Positions 28,301-42,094 of a stretch of 64,000 nucleotides of DNA are shown here, one piece after another (position 1 is the first letter of the stretch; every line of letters begins with the position of its first letter). The notes beneath the pieces are model-generated. The model saw only the letters and a program-made list of their open reading frames with translations, made no database searches and was not told the origin of the DNA. This DNA comes from Scylla paramamosain (taxonomy: Eukaryota > Arthropoda > Malacostraca > Decapoda > Portunidae). Location of the stretch: positions 3,604,001 through 3,668,000 of the forward strand of contig NW_026973668.1 in assembly GCF_035594125.1 (NCBI RefSeq). Direction: 5' to 3'. The position numbers and the translations under genes were made by a program.

Positions 28301-30135
28301 CCACCTCCCAACATCCAACAGCCACCTCCCAACATCCAACAGCCACCATCGCCACCACCCAACATCCAACAGCCACCACCGCCACCTCCCAACATCCAAC
28401 GGCCACCACCCACCATACAACACCCACCATCGCCACCACCCAACATCCAACAGCCACCATCGCCACCACCCAACATCCAACAGCCACCATCGCCACCACT
28501 CAACATCCAACAGCCACCATCGCCACCTCCCAACATCCAACAGCCACCATCACCACCACCCAACATCCAGCAGCCACCTCCCAACATCCAACAGCCACCA
28601 TCGCCACCTCCCAACATCCAACAGCCACCATCGCCACCTCCCTACATCCAACAGCCAACATCGCCACCTCCCAACATCCAACAGCCACCATCGCCACCTC
28701 CCAACATCCAACAGCCACCATCGCCACCTCCCAACATCCAACAGCCACCATTGCCACCACCCAACATCCAACAGCCAGCTCCCAACATCCAACAGCCACC
28801 ATCGCCACCTCCCAACATCCAACAGCCACCATCGCCACCTCCCAACATCCAACAGCCACCATCGTCACCTCCCAACATCCAACAGCCACCATCGCCACCT
28901 CCCAACATTCAACAGCCACCATCGCCACCACCCAACATCCAACAGCCACCATCGCTACCTCCCAACATCCAACAGCCACCATCGCCACCTCCCAACATCC
29001 AACAGCCACCATCGCCACCACCCAACCTCCAACAGCCACCATCGCCACCTCCCAACATCCAACAGCCACCATCGCCACCTCCCAACATCCAACAGCCACC
29101 ATCGCCACCTCTCAACATCCAACAGCCACCATCGCCACCTCCCAACATCCAACAGCCTCCATCGCCACTTCCCAACATCCAACAGCCACCATCGCCACCT
29201 CCCAACATCCAACAGCCACCATCGCCACCTCCCAACATCCAACAGCCACCTCCCAACATCCAACAGCCACCATCGCCACCACCCAACATCCAACAGCCAC
29301 CATCGCCACCTCCCAACATCCAACAGCCACCATCGCCACCTCCCAACATCCAACAGCCACCATCGCCACCACCCAACATCCAACAGCCACCTCCCAACAT
29401 CCAACAGCCACCATCGCCACCTCCCAACATCCAACAGCCACCATCGCCACCTCCCAACATCCAACAGCCACCATCGCCACCACCCAACATCCAACAGCCA
29501 CCATCGCTACCTCCCAACATCCAACAGCCACCATCGCCACCTCCCAACATCCAACAGCCACCATCGCCACCACCCAACATCCAACAGCCACCATCGCCAT
29601 CTCCCAACATCCAACAGCCACCATCGCCACCTCCCAACATCCAACAGCCACATCCCAACATCCAACAGCCACCATCGCCACCTCTCAACATCCAACAGCC
29701 ACCATCGCCACCTCCCAACATCCAACAGCCACCATCGCCACCTCCCAACATCCAACAGCCACCATCGCCACCTCCCAACATCCAACAGCCACCATCGCCA
29801 CCTCCCAACATCCAACAGCCACCTCCCAACATCCAACAGCCACCATCGCCACCACCCAACATCCAACAGCCACCATCGCCACCTCCCAACATCCAACAGC
29901 CACCATCGCCACCTCCCAACATCCAACAGCCACCATCGCCACCACCCAACATCCAACAGCCACCATCGCCACCACCCAACATCCAACAGCCACCATCGCC
30001 CCCTCCCAACATCCAACAGCCACCATCGCCACCTCCCAACATCCAACAGCCACCATCGCCACCACCCAACATCCAACAGCCACCATCGCCACCTCCCAAC
30101 ATCCAACAGCCACCATTGCCACCACCCACCATCCA
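22384..30135. repeat. Minisatellite, 30-bp unit with 21-bp variants (right array)
   Basis: C-rich on the plus strand; the unit begins CCAACATCCAACAGCCACC. The three plus frames read roughly PTSNSHHRHL, QHPTATIATS and NIQQPPSPPP. Frames run 1,976 codons (22,296-28,226), 1,715 codons (22,231-27,378) and 1,145 codons (26,717-30,154). Short 21-bp units arise by loss of 9 bp between two GCCACC motifs within the unit, which keeps the frame. A higher-order repeat of about 1,440 bp (48 units) is present: rare variants CACATCGCAACATTCAAC (24,629 and 26,069) and AACAACCAAGAGCCACC (near 24,064 and 25,502) recur at that spacing. Confidence 0.95.
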
Positions 30136-30470
30136 TCTGGGAGGTGGCGGATGATGCGTGGTGTGAGGTAGTGAATGGGTGATGTGAGGTGGTGGATGGG
30201 TGATGTTGAGGTGCTGGATGATGGATGTTATTGGGAGGTGGCAGTTTTCGTACGATATGAAGTGGCAGGCGGCTCGTGTCATCCACCGCCTGCCACCTCC
30301 AACATCCGCCATCCGCCACCTTTCATCAACCGCCATGCACCATCTGCCACCTTCCATCATCCGCCACTTTCCAACATCCGCAATCCACCATCCGCCACCT
30401 CCTACTATCCGCTATCACCATCTCCCATCCTTTCTTCCTCTTTTTATTTTTCTCTTCTTTTTCCTACATT
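30136..30470. repeat. Degenerate minisatellite debris with strand flips
   Basis: Directly after the array the G-rich strand switches (GGAGGTGGCGGATGATG), then returns to C-rich at 30,282 (CCACCGCCTGCCACCTCC, AACATCCGCCATCCGCCACC). Units are no longer regular. A perfect 11-bp inverted repeat, GTGGCAGGCGG / CCGCCTGCCAC (30,262-30,272 and 30,286-30,296), sits at the flip. Confidence 0.75.
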
Positions 30471-32345
30471 CTAGTACATACGTACCAAAATGCTAAAACG
30501 CACTCAAAACACTCTTTATGGAGACACAGAGTAGCATTACCATAAACAAGTATTATCAGTGTTTTGAGCTTGTGACGTACATGAACGCCAAAATAAATGC
30601 AAAGCAACCTGTATGGGGAGACAAAAAAGACATTACGAGAAACATGTATTGTGAATGTTTTTGAACTTCTCAATTACCAAAACGCTAAAACGCATGGAGA
30701 AACAGAACAACACTACCTAAAAACGTGTATTTTCAGTTTAATTAACATTGTAAGGTACCAAAAAGCTAAAATGCATGTAAAGCACCTTATATGGGGAAAG
30801 GAACGACATTTTAAGAAACGTTTTTGTTCAGTAATTATGGACGTGTTAGGGACCAAAACGCTAGAAGCCATCGAGAGTACCCTATATGGGAAAAGAATAT
30901 ATTACCAAAAATAAGCTACTTGCGTACCAAAATGCTAAAAAGCAGAGAAAACACCCTTTATGTAGAAAATGTACAACTTTACCAAAAACGTGTATTTCCA
31001 TAGATTTTCAGCTTGTTACGTAGAAAAATTCTAAAATGCATGAAAAGTACTCTATATGGTGAAAGAAAATAGTATTAAGAGAAATGTATGTTATAAGAGT
31101 TATTAAAATCTTAGGTATCAAAATGTTAAAAGGCATGAATAGCACTCTCTATGGCGAAACAAAGCATCATTACCAAAGACGTGTATTTTGAGCGTTTTTC
31201 CCAGTGTTAGGTACCAAACGCCAAAATGCATGCAAAGCCACCTTTAATGGGGACAGGAAAGGTCATTAACTGAATTGTGTCTTTTGGGACTTTTCAGGGT
31301 GTTAGCCACGATAAATGTTAAAAAGCATAAAAATAACACTATATGGAAAAAGATAAATCATTAGCAAAAGCGTGTCTCTTGAGTGTTTTCAACTATTTAC
31401 GTACCAAAGCGCTTAAACGCATACAAAACCTTTTATCCTTTTATAGAGAAACAGAAAATATATATGCATCTATCGAGAAAGGAAACGACCTTTCCAGAAA
31501 CGTGTCTTTTGAGTGTTTATGAGCGTGCTAGGCAACAGAAGCCTACAAAACATGGAAGGCATCCTATATGTGAATAGAAATTATTATAAAAAAAAAAAAA
31601 ACGTGACATTTCATTGTTTTTTACTTTATTACCAAAAATGTGGCATTTAAGTGTTTTGACTTAATTTCGTAGCAAAAAGCTAAGAGTCATGCAAAACACG
31701 ATTTATAGCGAAACAGGATAACATTACCAAAACAAGAATTTTGAGTGTTTTTAAACTTCTTACGTAAAAAAAAAAATGCCAAATTCCATGAGAAGTACCC
31801 TATATGGGAAATGAAAACACACTGCGATGAACATTTATTATGAGTGTTTTTAACCTTGGGTCCCAAAACGGGATAACACATAAATAACTCTATATGGAAA
31901 AACGTTTACTTTGAGTGTATTTCACACCAAACCGATAAAATGCATGCAAAGCACCCTTCATGGCGAAAAGAAGAGAGATTTCAAGAAACGTGTCCTTTGA
32001 GTGTTCATGAATGTGCTATGAACCTAAACGCAAAAAAAAAAAAAAAGTATGGAAAACTCGTATAAGTAAGACAAAAAAATTACCAAAACATCTATTTTCA
32101 CTCCTTACGTAATACTTTAAGACTCATGCAAAACACTCTTTATGGAAAAGGGGAATAACTTTTCCTAAACAAGTATTTTAGTGTTTTTGAGCTTATTGCA
32201 TAGAAAAACACCAAAATACATGCAAAACACCCTATACGGAGAAACGAAAAGACATTACCAAAAACGAGTGTTATGTATGTTTTTGAGCTTCTTTGGTAAA
32301 AAAAAAAAAACGCTAAAAAGCATGAATAGCACTCTATATGGAGAA
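30470..32345. repeat. Diverged satellite, unit about 95 bp, about 19-20 copies
   Basis: Repeating landmarks are TACGTACCAAAACGCTAAAA, GCATG.AAA.CACC, CTATATGG.GAAA, CATTACCAAAAACGTGT and TTTTGAGTGTTTT. Copy starts near 30,482, 30,578, 30,674, 30,755, 30,851, 30,925, 31,020, 31,116, 31,212 and 31,308 show the period. Copies are 70-85 percent similar by eye. Open frames in this block are incidental. Confidence 0.85.
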
Positions 32346-32377
32346 ACAAATCAACAAATCAAACAAACTTTTTTGTC

Positions 32378-33829
<1,452 letters not shown>

Positions 33830-34030
33830 ATATAGAGAAATGGCATTCCCCCGGGGCAGGATGGAGGCAGCAGAGTGGCGGCGCCTGCTTCACCTCCTCA
33901 AGGACGCGCGGGTCAGGGTGACGAGGGAGTATGGAAGTTTTTTGATACCAGAGAAAACCATCACTGAGGAGGAGGAGTGGAGAGAGCTGGAGGACGTCAC
34001 TATCAATTTGTGGGGGTGTAAGGTGTTCAG

Positions 34031-34086
<56 letters not shown>

Positions 34087-34166
34087 CCTCTAATTACCCT
34101 TGGTTTCTTCCATACAGGGAATCTGACGAGATGTGTTTCTTGTCAGCCTCAATTTTTGACTTATGA
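33830..34166 (+). CDS. Candidate terminal exon pair of an unknown host gene
   Basis: An exon of 201 bp (33,830-34,030) is bounded by an acceptor (CATTTACCCTTCCAG) and a donor (TTCAG|GTGAGT). Its frame reads YREMAFPRGRMEAAEWRRLL and continues through SFLIPEKTITEEEEWRELED to NLWGCKVF. It is GC-rich inside very AT-rich DNA. After an 87-bp intron (34,031-34,117; acceptor TTCTTCCATACAG) the spliced frame ends ESDEMCFLSASIFDL and stops at 34,164-34,166. One base out of frame, exon 2 reads a longer acidic tail (LTYESDEEDEDEEEEDLKNC), so the true join or a frameshift is uncertain. An upstream Met at 33,840 could be a start, but the open frame extends to the acceptor. The protein family is not recognised. 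It may be a gene end or a retained fragment. Confidence 0.45.
34031..34117 (+). repeat. 87-bp intron dominated by a (GT)n microsatellite
   Basis: The splice donor GTGAGT passes directly into (GT)n (about 34,033-34,082). Repeat-length changes would therefore alter the intron from its first bases. Only about 35 bp of ordinary sequence remains before the acceptor. Confidence 0.6.
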
Positions 34167-34309
34167 GTCTGATGAAGAAGATGAAGATGAGGAGGAGGAG
34201 GACTTAAAAAATTGTTAGTATCAGCAGTAATATTCAGAGTTGTGTGAGTGATATAATATTATAAGGCTAGTAATTGTTAGTAAGTAGTGATAACAAGTTT
34301 TTATTGTTA

Positions 34310-34316
34310 TTATTAC

Positions 34317-34402
<86 letters not shown>

Positions 34403-34415
34403 GTAATAATAATAA
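34310..34415. repeat. (TAA)n microsatellite
   Basis: About 30 TAA units with one TAG interruption near the 3' end. Confidence 0.97.
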
Positions 34416-35457
34416 TAAGACTCACAAGAGTTTTTTCTTCCATCAATAGAGCCTTGACTTTTTTCCTTCATGACACAGTAACCTGCTCCACAGCCTGCTG
34501 CATCACCACCACAGCCACCTCCACCACAGCCTGCTACACCACCATCACAGCCACCACAACACAGTCACTCCACCACAGCCTGCCAAAAGTAGTGGAGACA
34601 AAGCGGCGCCCTTTGAGAGTGGTGCCCCCAGTGCTGTGCTGCATCAAGTGTTGTACACCTGCAGGTGGTGTGGTTGGTGTCCTCCACACGTAGGGAATTG
34701 TTTGTAAGGTGTGTGGCGGCGTGAATCGCGGTGCAGGTGTTCTGGTGCAGTGAGCCACACTGGGGTGCCAGCAGGTGCGCCGTGACAGGTGTGAGGACTC
34801 GTTCACCACAACACTCATTCACCGACGCTGTGCTGTGTGGGCCAGGGCATATCAGGCAGTTAGTTTGGCACAGGCGGCATTCTGATTGCCTTTGGTTTTG
34901 ACGTGTGTTGGAAGACTCAAACACTGATAATAAAGCTGCTCCACCCTGTCTCTCATTTCCCTGAGTCCAGTGGTGTGGTGAAGGGTCCCAGCACTAGTGA
35001 TAAAGCTGCTCCACAACAGTCCTGCACAACAAAGAGAGTGGCTGGGTGCAGACTCTGCCGGCAAGGAAGCAACATGGGAAACACTTCAGGGAGAAAGACC
35101 AGCGGGACCGACAGTGGACAGCTGGATGACTCGGCGGGCAGCCGGGAGAGGATGGCCAAGCTAGGCCAGACCCATTGCTGGCCAGGAGAATGGACTCAGC
35201 CGAGGAGATGCACATGTGTGTCCCATGGGAAAGAGCTGCCGTGTCACTGCAGTAGTGACGCTGAAGAGGACATCAAGGAGAACGAGTCATGCGAGGCGAG
35301 CCACACAACCTTCAGAAACGTGTCATTCTGTCTGCAGATGATGCCTCAATATTAAGAGAATGACAAGCCACACTGACTGTGGAATTCCTCACACTGACTT
35401 GAACAAGACCTCACAGTGGAGCAAGGCACAGGAAAGGGAGATCATTGCATTACCTAC

Positions 35458-35460
<3 letters not shown>
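34416..35460 (+). other. Unassigned region with a possible Cys-rich open frame
   Basis: A Pro/Gln-rich open stretch (near 34,482-34,590, PAPQPAASPPQPPPPQPATP) is followed by unassigned sequence. The longest plus frame (34,903-35,355, 150 codons) contains CRLCRQG and CTCVSHGKELPCHC, which resembles a Cys-rich module, but I recognise no family and see no matching splice sites. It could be coding or chance. Confidence 0.25.

Positions 35461-35540
<80 letters not shown>
35461..35540. repeat. (GA)n microsatellite
   Basis: Uninterrupted run of about 40 GA units. Confidence 0.97.
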
Positions 35541-35541
<1 letters not shown>

Positions 35542-35989
35542 AGCTGGTACTATACAAATGTTATTGGTGTCAGTATCAACTCTTGTTTATGCCCAAGACA
35601 GTGTGAGTCTCTTCAGACAAACATACAACAAGTTTCTTCTGTAACAATTTCCTGGAATCCACTCCCGGCAGTCTGCGCCACCAGCACACCCCGTGTCTCT
35701 CAGCCAAGTCTCCACCCAGCACCCTAAACCATCTGCCCAAACAGGTGAGATGTCGGGGGGGCAGAGAGAGGCGGTGCACATTACACATTACATCTTAAGT
35801 AAGTATTAACCCTAAGGAAGTATCCTGTTGATGATACAGAAATGTTGTTAATGTGCCACTAGTATTGCAGTGAACGTGCTGCCTGTCCTGCACGCCACCA
35901 CACCAGCACATGCCACACCTTCTCCTCCGAGTGCCACCATCCGGTGCTGCGCAGCAGAACAGATGTGGAGGCGTCAGCCGAGTATATGA
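35541..35989. other. No gene seen
   Basis: Mixed sequence between a microsatellite and a LINE relic. It contains no supported open frame. Confidence 0.5.
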
Positions 35990-38028
<2,039 letters not shown>

Positions 38029-38189
38029 GTCATGGCGGACAGAAAAGTCAACGCATATAGGTGTTCCTAAAAATCCAGCCATCTACGTCGCTGAGAGCTG
38101 CCCTAGTGGAAATACAGATGTGAGACTTCACACTAGTTTTACTCGTTGCTGTCCTGTATCTAAAAGTGTTTTGTAGAAAGCGGTTAAAT

Positions 38190-41100
38190 TGTTATAGTGA
38201 ACGATGAAGAAGGGGCTACTCCGGTCCCCACTGTGTTGTTTACACCAACGGGGACCGTCCCGAAGGCAAGACAGAGAGACTTACCGGGATTTGGGGAAGA
38301 GGACCGAAGGGTCGGAGAAGCAATGATGAGAAGAATTATCACTGGAAACCGAAATGAAGGATAGATTTGACAAGATGGAGAAGATGGTTGAAACTTTGAT
38401 CACCGAAAAGGGGGTGTGGAAAAGTGCATACGACGACCTACATAAAAAAAAATTAACGTTATTTCAAAAGAAATCAATGGAATATGAAGGCAAAGTGGAA
38501 GAGTTAAGTGTAAAACAGGGAAATTGGAGGAAAGAACAAGAGGAAGAAAAGATCGATTTTAGGAAAATTGTGCAGGAATAGACCAAGGCAAACGACACAA
38601 AGCTAACAGAAAAAGTTGTTCAATTTATAAAACAGAAAGAAAACTTGGTGAGAGACACTGTGGATCAGAAAAAAAAAATGTGGTATTCTGCCTGAAGGAA
38701 GAGTGTACACCTCAATGGACTGAAAGAGAAAAGAAGGAAAAGATGTGTGGAAAAATTAGTGGGGACTTTACGAGAAGAAAAAGAGCTAACTGGAGAGATG
38801 ATGATGGGATGACGGCCCGTTGGTGGTGGGGGAGGCGGTAGCGCTCTTCCTGCCTTCAAATACCAGCGGGTTCATAGGCTTTGATAATGGGGTACACGGT
38901 GCGGATGCGGTACCAGTCCCCCCCGGGTCCGAGGGGCGGGCATAGAGCCTCTGTGTCCGTCCCTCGGATCAAGGGCGTCCTAGCAGAGCTCGCAGTTTGC
39001 GAATTGGTGTTTCGTGCTGCGGCGGGTCTAGTAAAGCAGATAGCCAACCACCTGGCTGAGGGTGGCGTCCTCAGAACCGGAATCCTGTCGGGGGTGACTT
39101 CGGCAGGTAGGTTTTGCATCACCTGTGCCGTTGAAGACGGTAGGTGTGAGTAGTGCTGGCTTTAGCCCGCTACCCTGTCGTCCCCTCCAAAGGGGTTGTC
39201 CTGGCTGCCTGCTATCGGCTGCTTGGTCACCAAGCGCGGGTAAACGGCGGTCGGACAAAGCATGACTCGATCAAGCGAAGAAATTAAAAGATTGATTAGA
39301 TATGTTGAGGGTGGACAGAGTCCTATGAAAATAAGGTTTAGGTCACAAGTGGCAGCTGAAGAAACACCGAGTAAATCCCGGAAACTGGCCAAGTTGGAAG
39401 AATACAAACAAGTGTGGATAAAAAAAAAAAAAATAGAACCAGAGAAGAGAGATATACTAAAAATTAACTAAGAAAGGAGCAAATGAAAAAAAAAAAACGA
39501 AAACTATCAGAGGTGGTGAAAAAAAAAAAAAACACTTCTTTTGGAGGGTGATGGATGTGAGGTTGAGAAAGTGGTACAGAAGGGAAGTAAATGCGGAAGG
39601 GGAAGACTAAAAGTAGCATACACGAACATAAATGGACTAATGGCAGCAGTGTTGGAACTAGAAAATTATTTAAAAGAGGAGAAACCGGACATCATGGGAA
39701 CTGTTGAAACTAAATTGGCAAGTGTAGGGGATATATTAAATATTGGTGAAGGAAAATTCATCCTGTGGATGAGGAATAGAAAGAATAAACGGGGAGGTGC
39801 GATGCTTCTAGTTAGGAAGGATTTATTAGTGGAATCTGTCACATATGGGCTGGAGGAGGCAGAAGTATTGAGAATAAGCTTAAGACAGAATATGGGAAGA
39901 TACCGTAACGTTGTGGTGATTTAGGTTCCCCCTATTCCAACTCTTGGAGAGAGGATGAATATAAGAAAATACCTGAGGACTCAAGGACATGTTTGGCGGA
40001 GCTGCTCCAGGAAAATGACGATATACTCCTGATGGGGAACTTCAGCTGTAAAGAGGTATATTGGGAGAACTGGACTACAGAAGGCAGTGAGTCATCATGG
40101 GGAAACAAGCTATTAGACCTGGCTGTTGAAAATTTCCTGACACAATGGGTAACAGATGACAAGATTTAGGGGAAATGAAGCACCTTCAAGGCTCAATCTA
40201 ATTTTCACCAAGGAACAAGAAATAGTAGAAGACCTTAAATACATAAACCCAATAGGAAAAAGTGATCATGTGCTGATTCAGTTCACAGTTATGGATAATA
40301 ACCTCAGTATAAGGAAAGAGGACCACAGAAGAGAATGGTTAAACTACAACAAGACTAACTTTGGACAACTTAGGAAGTATTTCAGTGAAGTGAATTGGAA
40401 CATAGTTATTCAAAAGGAGGACATAGAGGAAAAGTGGACAGCTTTCCTGGACATTTATAATAAGGGAGTAGAGAAATGGGTATCCAAAAGATCAACAAAG
40501 AACCTTTTCAAAAAGGATTGGTACAACAGGAGATGTGCAACAGCTAGATTGGAGAGAGAAAAAGCATGGAACAAGTGGAAGAAAAACAAGAGACTGGACC
40601 TGTGGAACAATTATATAAGGAAGAGGAACGAATATGTCAAAACTCATAGATGAGCAGAAAATTTTTGAAAAGAATGTTGTGGAGAAACATAAAGACCAAC
40701 CAAAATTATTTTATAAATTCATCAATGGAAAATTAAAGAGATAAGATGAAATAATCACAGTAAAAACTGGAGAAGAGACAGTGGATGACCCAGAAAAAGT
40801 AGCTGAAGTGTTTAACAGATACTTCCACTCTGTGTTTAGTATGGAAAATTATTTCAGAGGTGAGAGGACAGCGTTAGGAAAAGGGACCGACCTAAAGGAG
40901 ATTAAAACATCAGTAGAAAAAGTAAAGAATATGTTGGAAGACCTGGATGTAAGGAAAGCAATGGGTCCTGATGGTGTCTCAAGTTGGATTTTAAAAGAGT
41001 GTAGCTCACAGTCAGTCTCAGCACTGCACAATATAATTAGCACGACCCTGGTAAAAGGTAGAGCACCAATAGATTGGAAACGGGTGGATATTACCCCAAT

Positions 41101-41668
41101 CCACAAGACTGGAAGTAAAGAAGATCCATTAAATTACAGACATGTATCGCTCACAGGTGTGGTGGTGAAGATTTGTGAAAAGATTATCAAGAACAGATGG
41201 GTGAAATACCTAGAAGACAACAAGGTGATAACAGAGAAACAGTTTGGCTTCAGAAAAGGAAGATCTTGTGTTACGAATTTGATAAGTTTCTACTCAAGAG
41301 TAATAGATATAGTGCAAGAGAGAGATGGATGGACCAACTGCATATACTTAGATCTGAGAAAAGCATTTGATAAAGTTCCGCACAAGACTAATATGGAAAT
41401 TGGAAAAAATTGGAGGACCCAGTCGATCACTGTTAAAGTGGATGACTGACTTTTTGACAAACAGAGAAATGAGGACAGAAATTAAAGGCACCAAGTCGAA
41501 TTGGAGAACAGTAATAAGTGTAGTTACTCAAGGTTCAGTACTGGCACCTATTATGTTCACAGTTTATGTAAATGATATGACAGAAGGTGAAGAAAGTTAC
41601 ATGAACCTTTTTGCTGATGATGCTACGATTATAAGGAAAGTAACAAATGAAGAGGACTGCAATGCTAG
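38190..41668 (+). mobile_element. CR1-like LINE with ORF1 and ORF2, broken
   Basis: A 5' leader (38,190-38,353) precedes an ORF1 with coiled-coil composition (38,354-38,581 and on), interrupted by a GC-rich insertion (about 38,800-39,268) and resumed at 39,270 (KIRFRSQVAAEETPSKSRKL). ORF2 begins with an endonuclease (VAYTNINGLMAAVLELENYL, then PDIMGTVETKL at 39,620-39,720). It continues to KSDHVLIQF (40,258-40,285), a linker (40,290-40,653) and a reverse transcriptase (40,781-41,660) with NYRHVSLTGVVVKICEKIIK, IYLDLRKAFDKVPH, QGSVLAPIMF and LFADDATII. Stops at 39,922 and 40,652 and a frameshift near 41,385 inactivate it. The 3' end is replaced by a different LINE fragment at about 41,668. Confidence 0.9.
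38800..39268. mobile_element. GC-rich insertion with a 28S-rRNA-like motif
   Basis: This segment of about 470 bp interrupts LINE ORF1 and is much more GC-rich than its host. Near its 3' end it carries GCGCGGGTAAACGGCGG (39,234-39,250) and ATGACTC (39,262-39,268). As I recall it, the first matches the invariant 28S rRNA stretch just upstream of the R2 insertion site, though the spacing differs. It may be the 5' end of an R2-superfamily element, such as the one at 42,095. A frame at 38,881-39,153 is not recognised as protein-coding. Confidence 0.55.
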
Positions 41669-41920
41669 GACGAAAAATAAGGATACTGTAGGTCCATTAA
41701 AGGCAGCAGATGGGGAGCTGGTTAGTTCTGGGGAGGAGATTAGTAAACTTCTGAATGATTATTTTTTAACTATTTTCACCCAGGAAAACATGCAGGATAT
41801 GCCAGATAGTGAACAGGTGTTTAGAGCAGATGAGTATGAGAAGCTGACAGATATTTCCATAACTAGGGAGATAGTGGAGCAGGAGATAGATAGGCTAAAA
41901 AAGTTCAAGTTCTATCACTT
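41669..41920 (+). mobile_element. Fragment of another LINE joined in frame to the CR1-like RT
   Basis: After NEEDCNAR the frame switches to a sequence typical of the region before RT in a different LINE (KDTVGPLKAADGELVSSGEE, then EIDRLKKFK). This makes a chimeric open frame of 243 codons (41,367-42,098). The switch reflects a recombination or insertion boundary near 41,668. From 41,921 to 42,094 no LINE homology is recognised. Confidence 0.75.
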
Positions 41921-42094
41921 CATAGGTCCTCCCTCCCTTCATTGTTCTGCTCTGGTCCTCCCACTACCTGCAGAGCACAGCACAGAGAACAAAGCTACAG
42001 AACTAAAATGGTCTGTTTTTTGCACGCCTGTACCAGGAACTCTTTTGTCACTCTTACTATCATCTCTTTTTCTGTCTCCCTCTCCCCTTGATAC

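Larger units (their letters stand above)
21081..30135 (+). repeat. Right arm of giant inverted duplication
   Basis: Mirror image of 1-4,734: flank (21,081-21,623), gene (21,624-22,265), linker (22,266-22,383) and minisatellite (22,384-30,135). The two arms point tail-outward, with gene 5' ends facing each other across 16.3 kb. The array in this arm is complete at 7.75 kb and its outer boundary is visible. Confidence 0.9.

Noticed and set aside
22369..30360. Many long minus-strand frames across the right array
   Set aside because: Antisense shadows of the 30-bp unit, with no start context, splice signals or independent composition.
38856..39153. Frames of 88-90 codons on both strands of the GC-rich insertion
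   Set aside because: High GC makes open frames likely by chance, and neither looks like a known domain; the segment is better explained as a non-coding element end.
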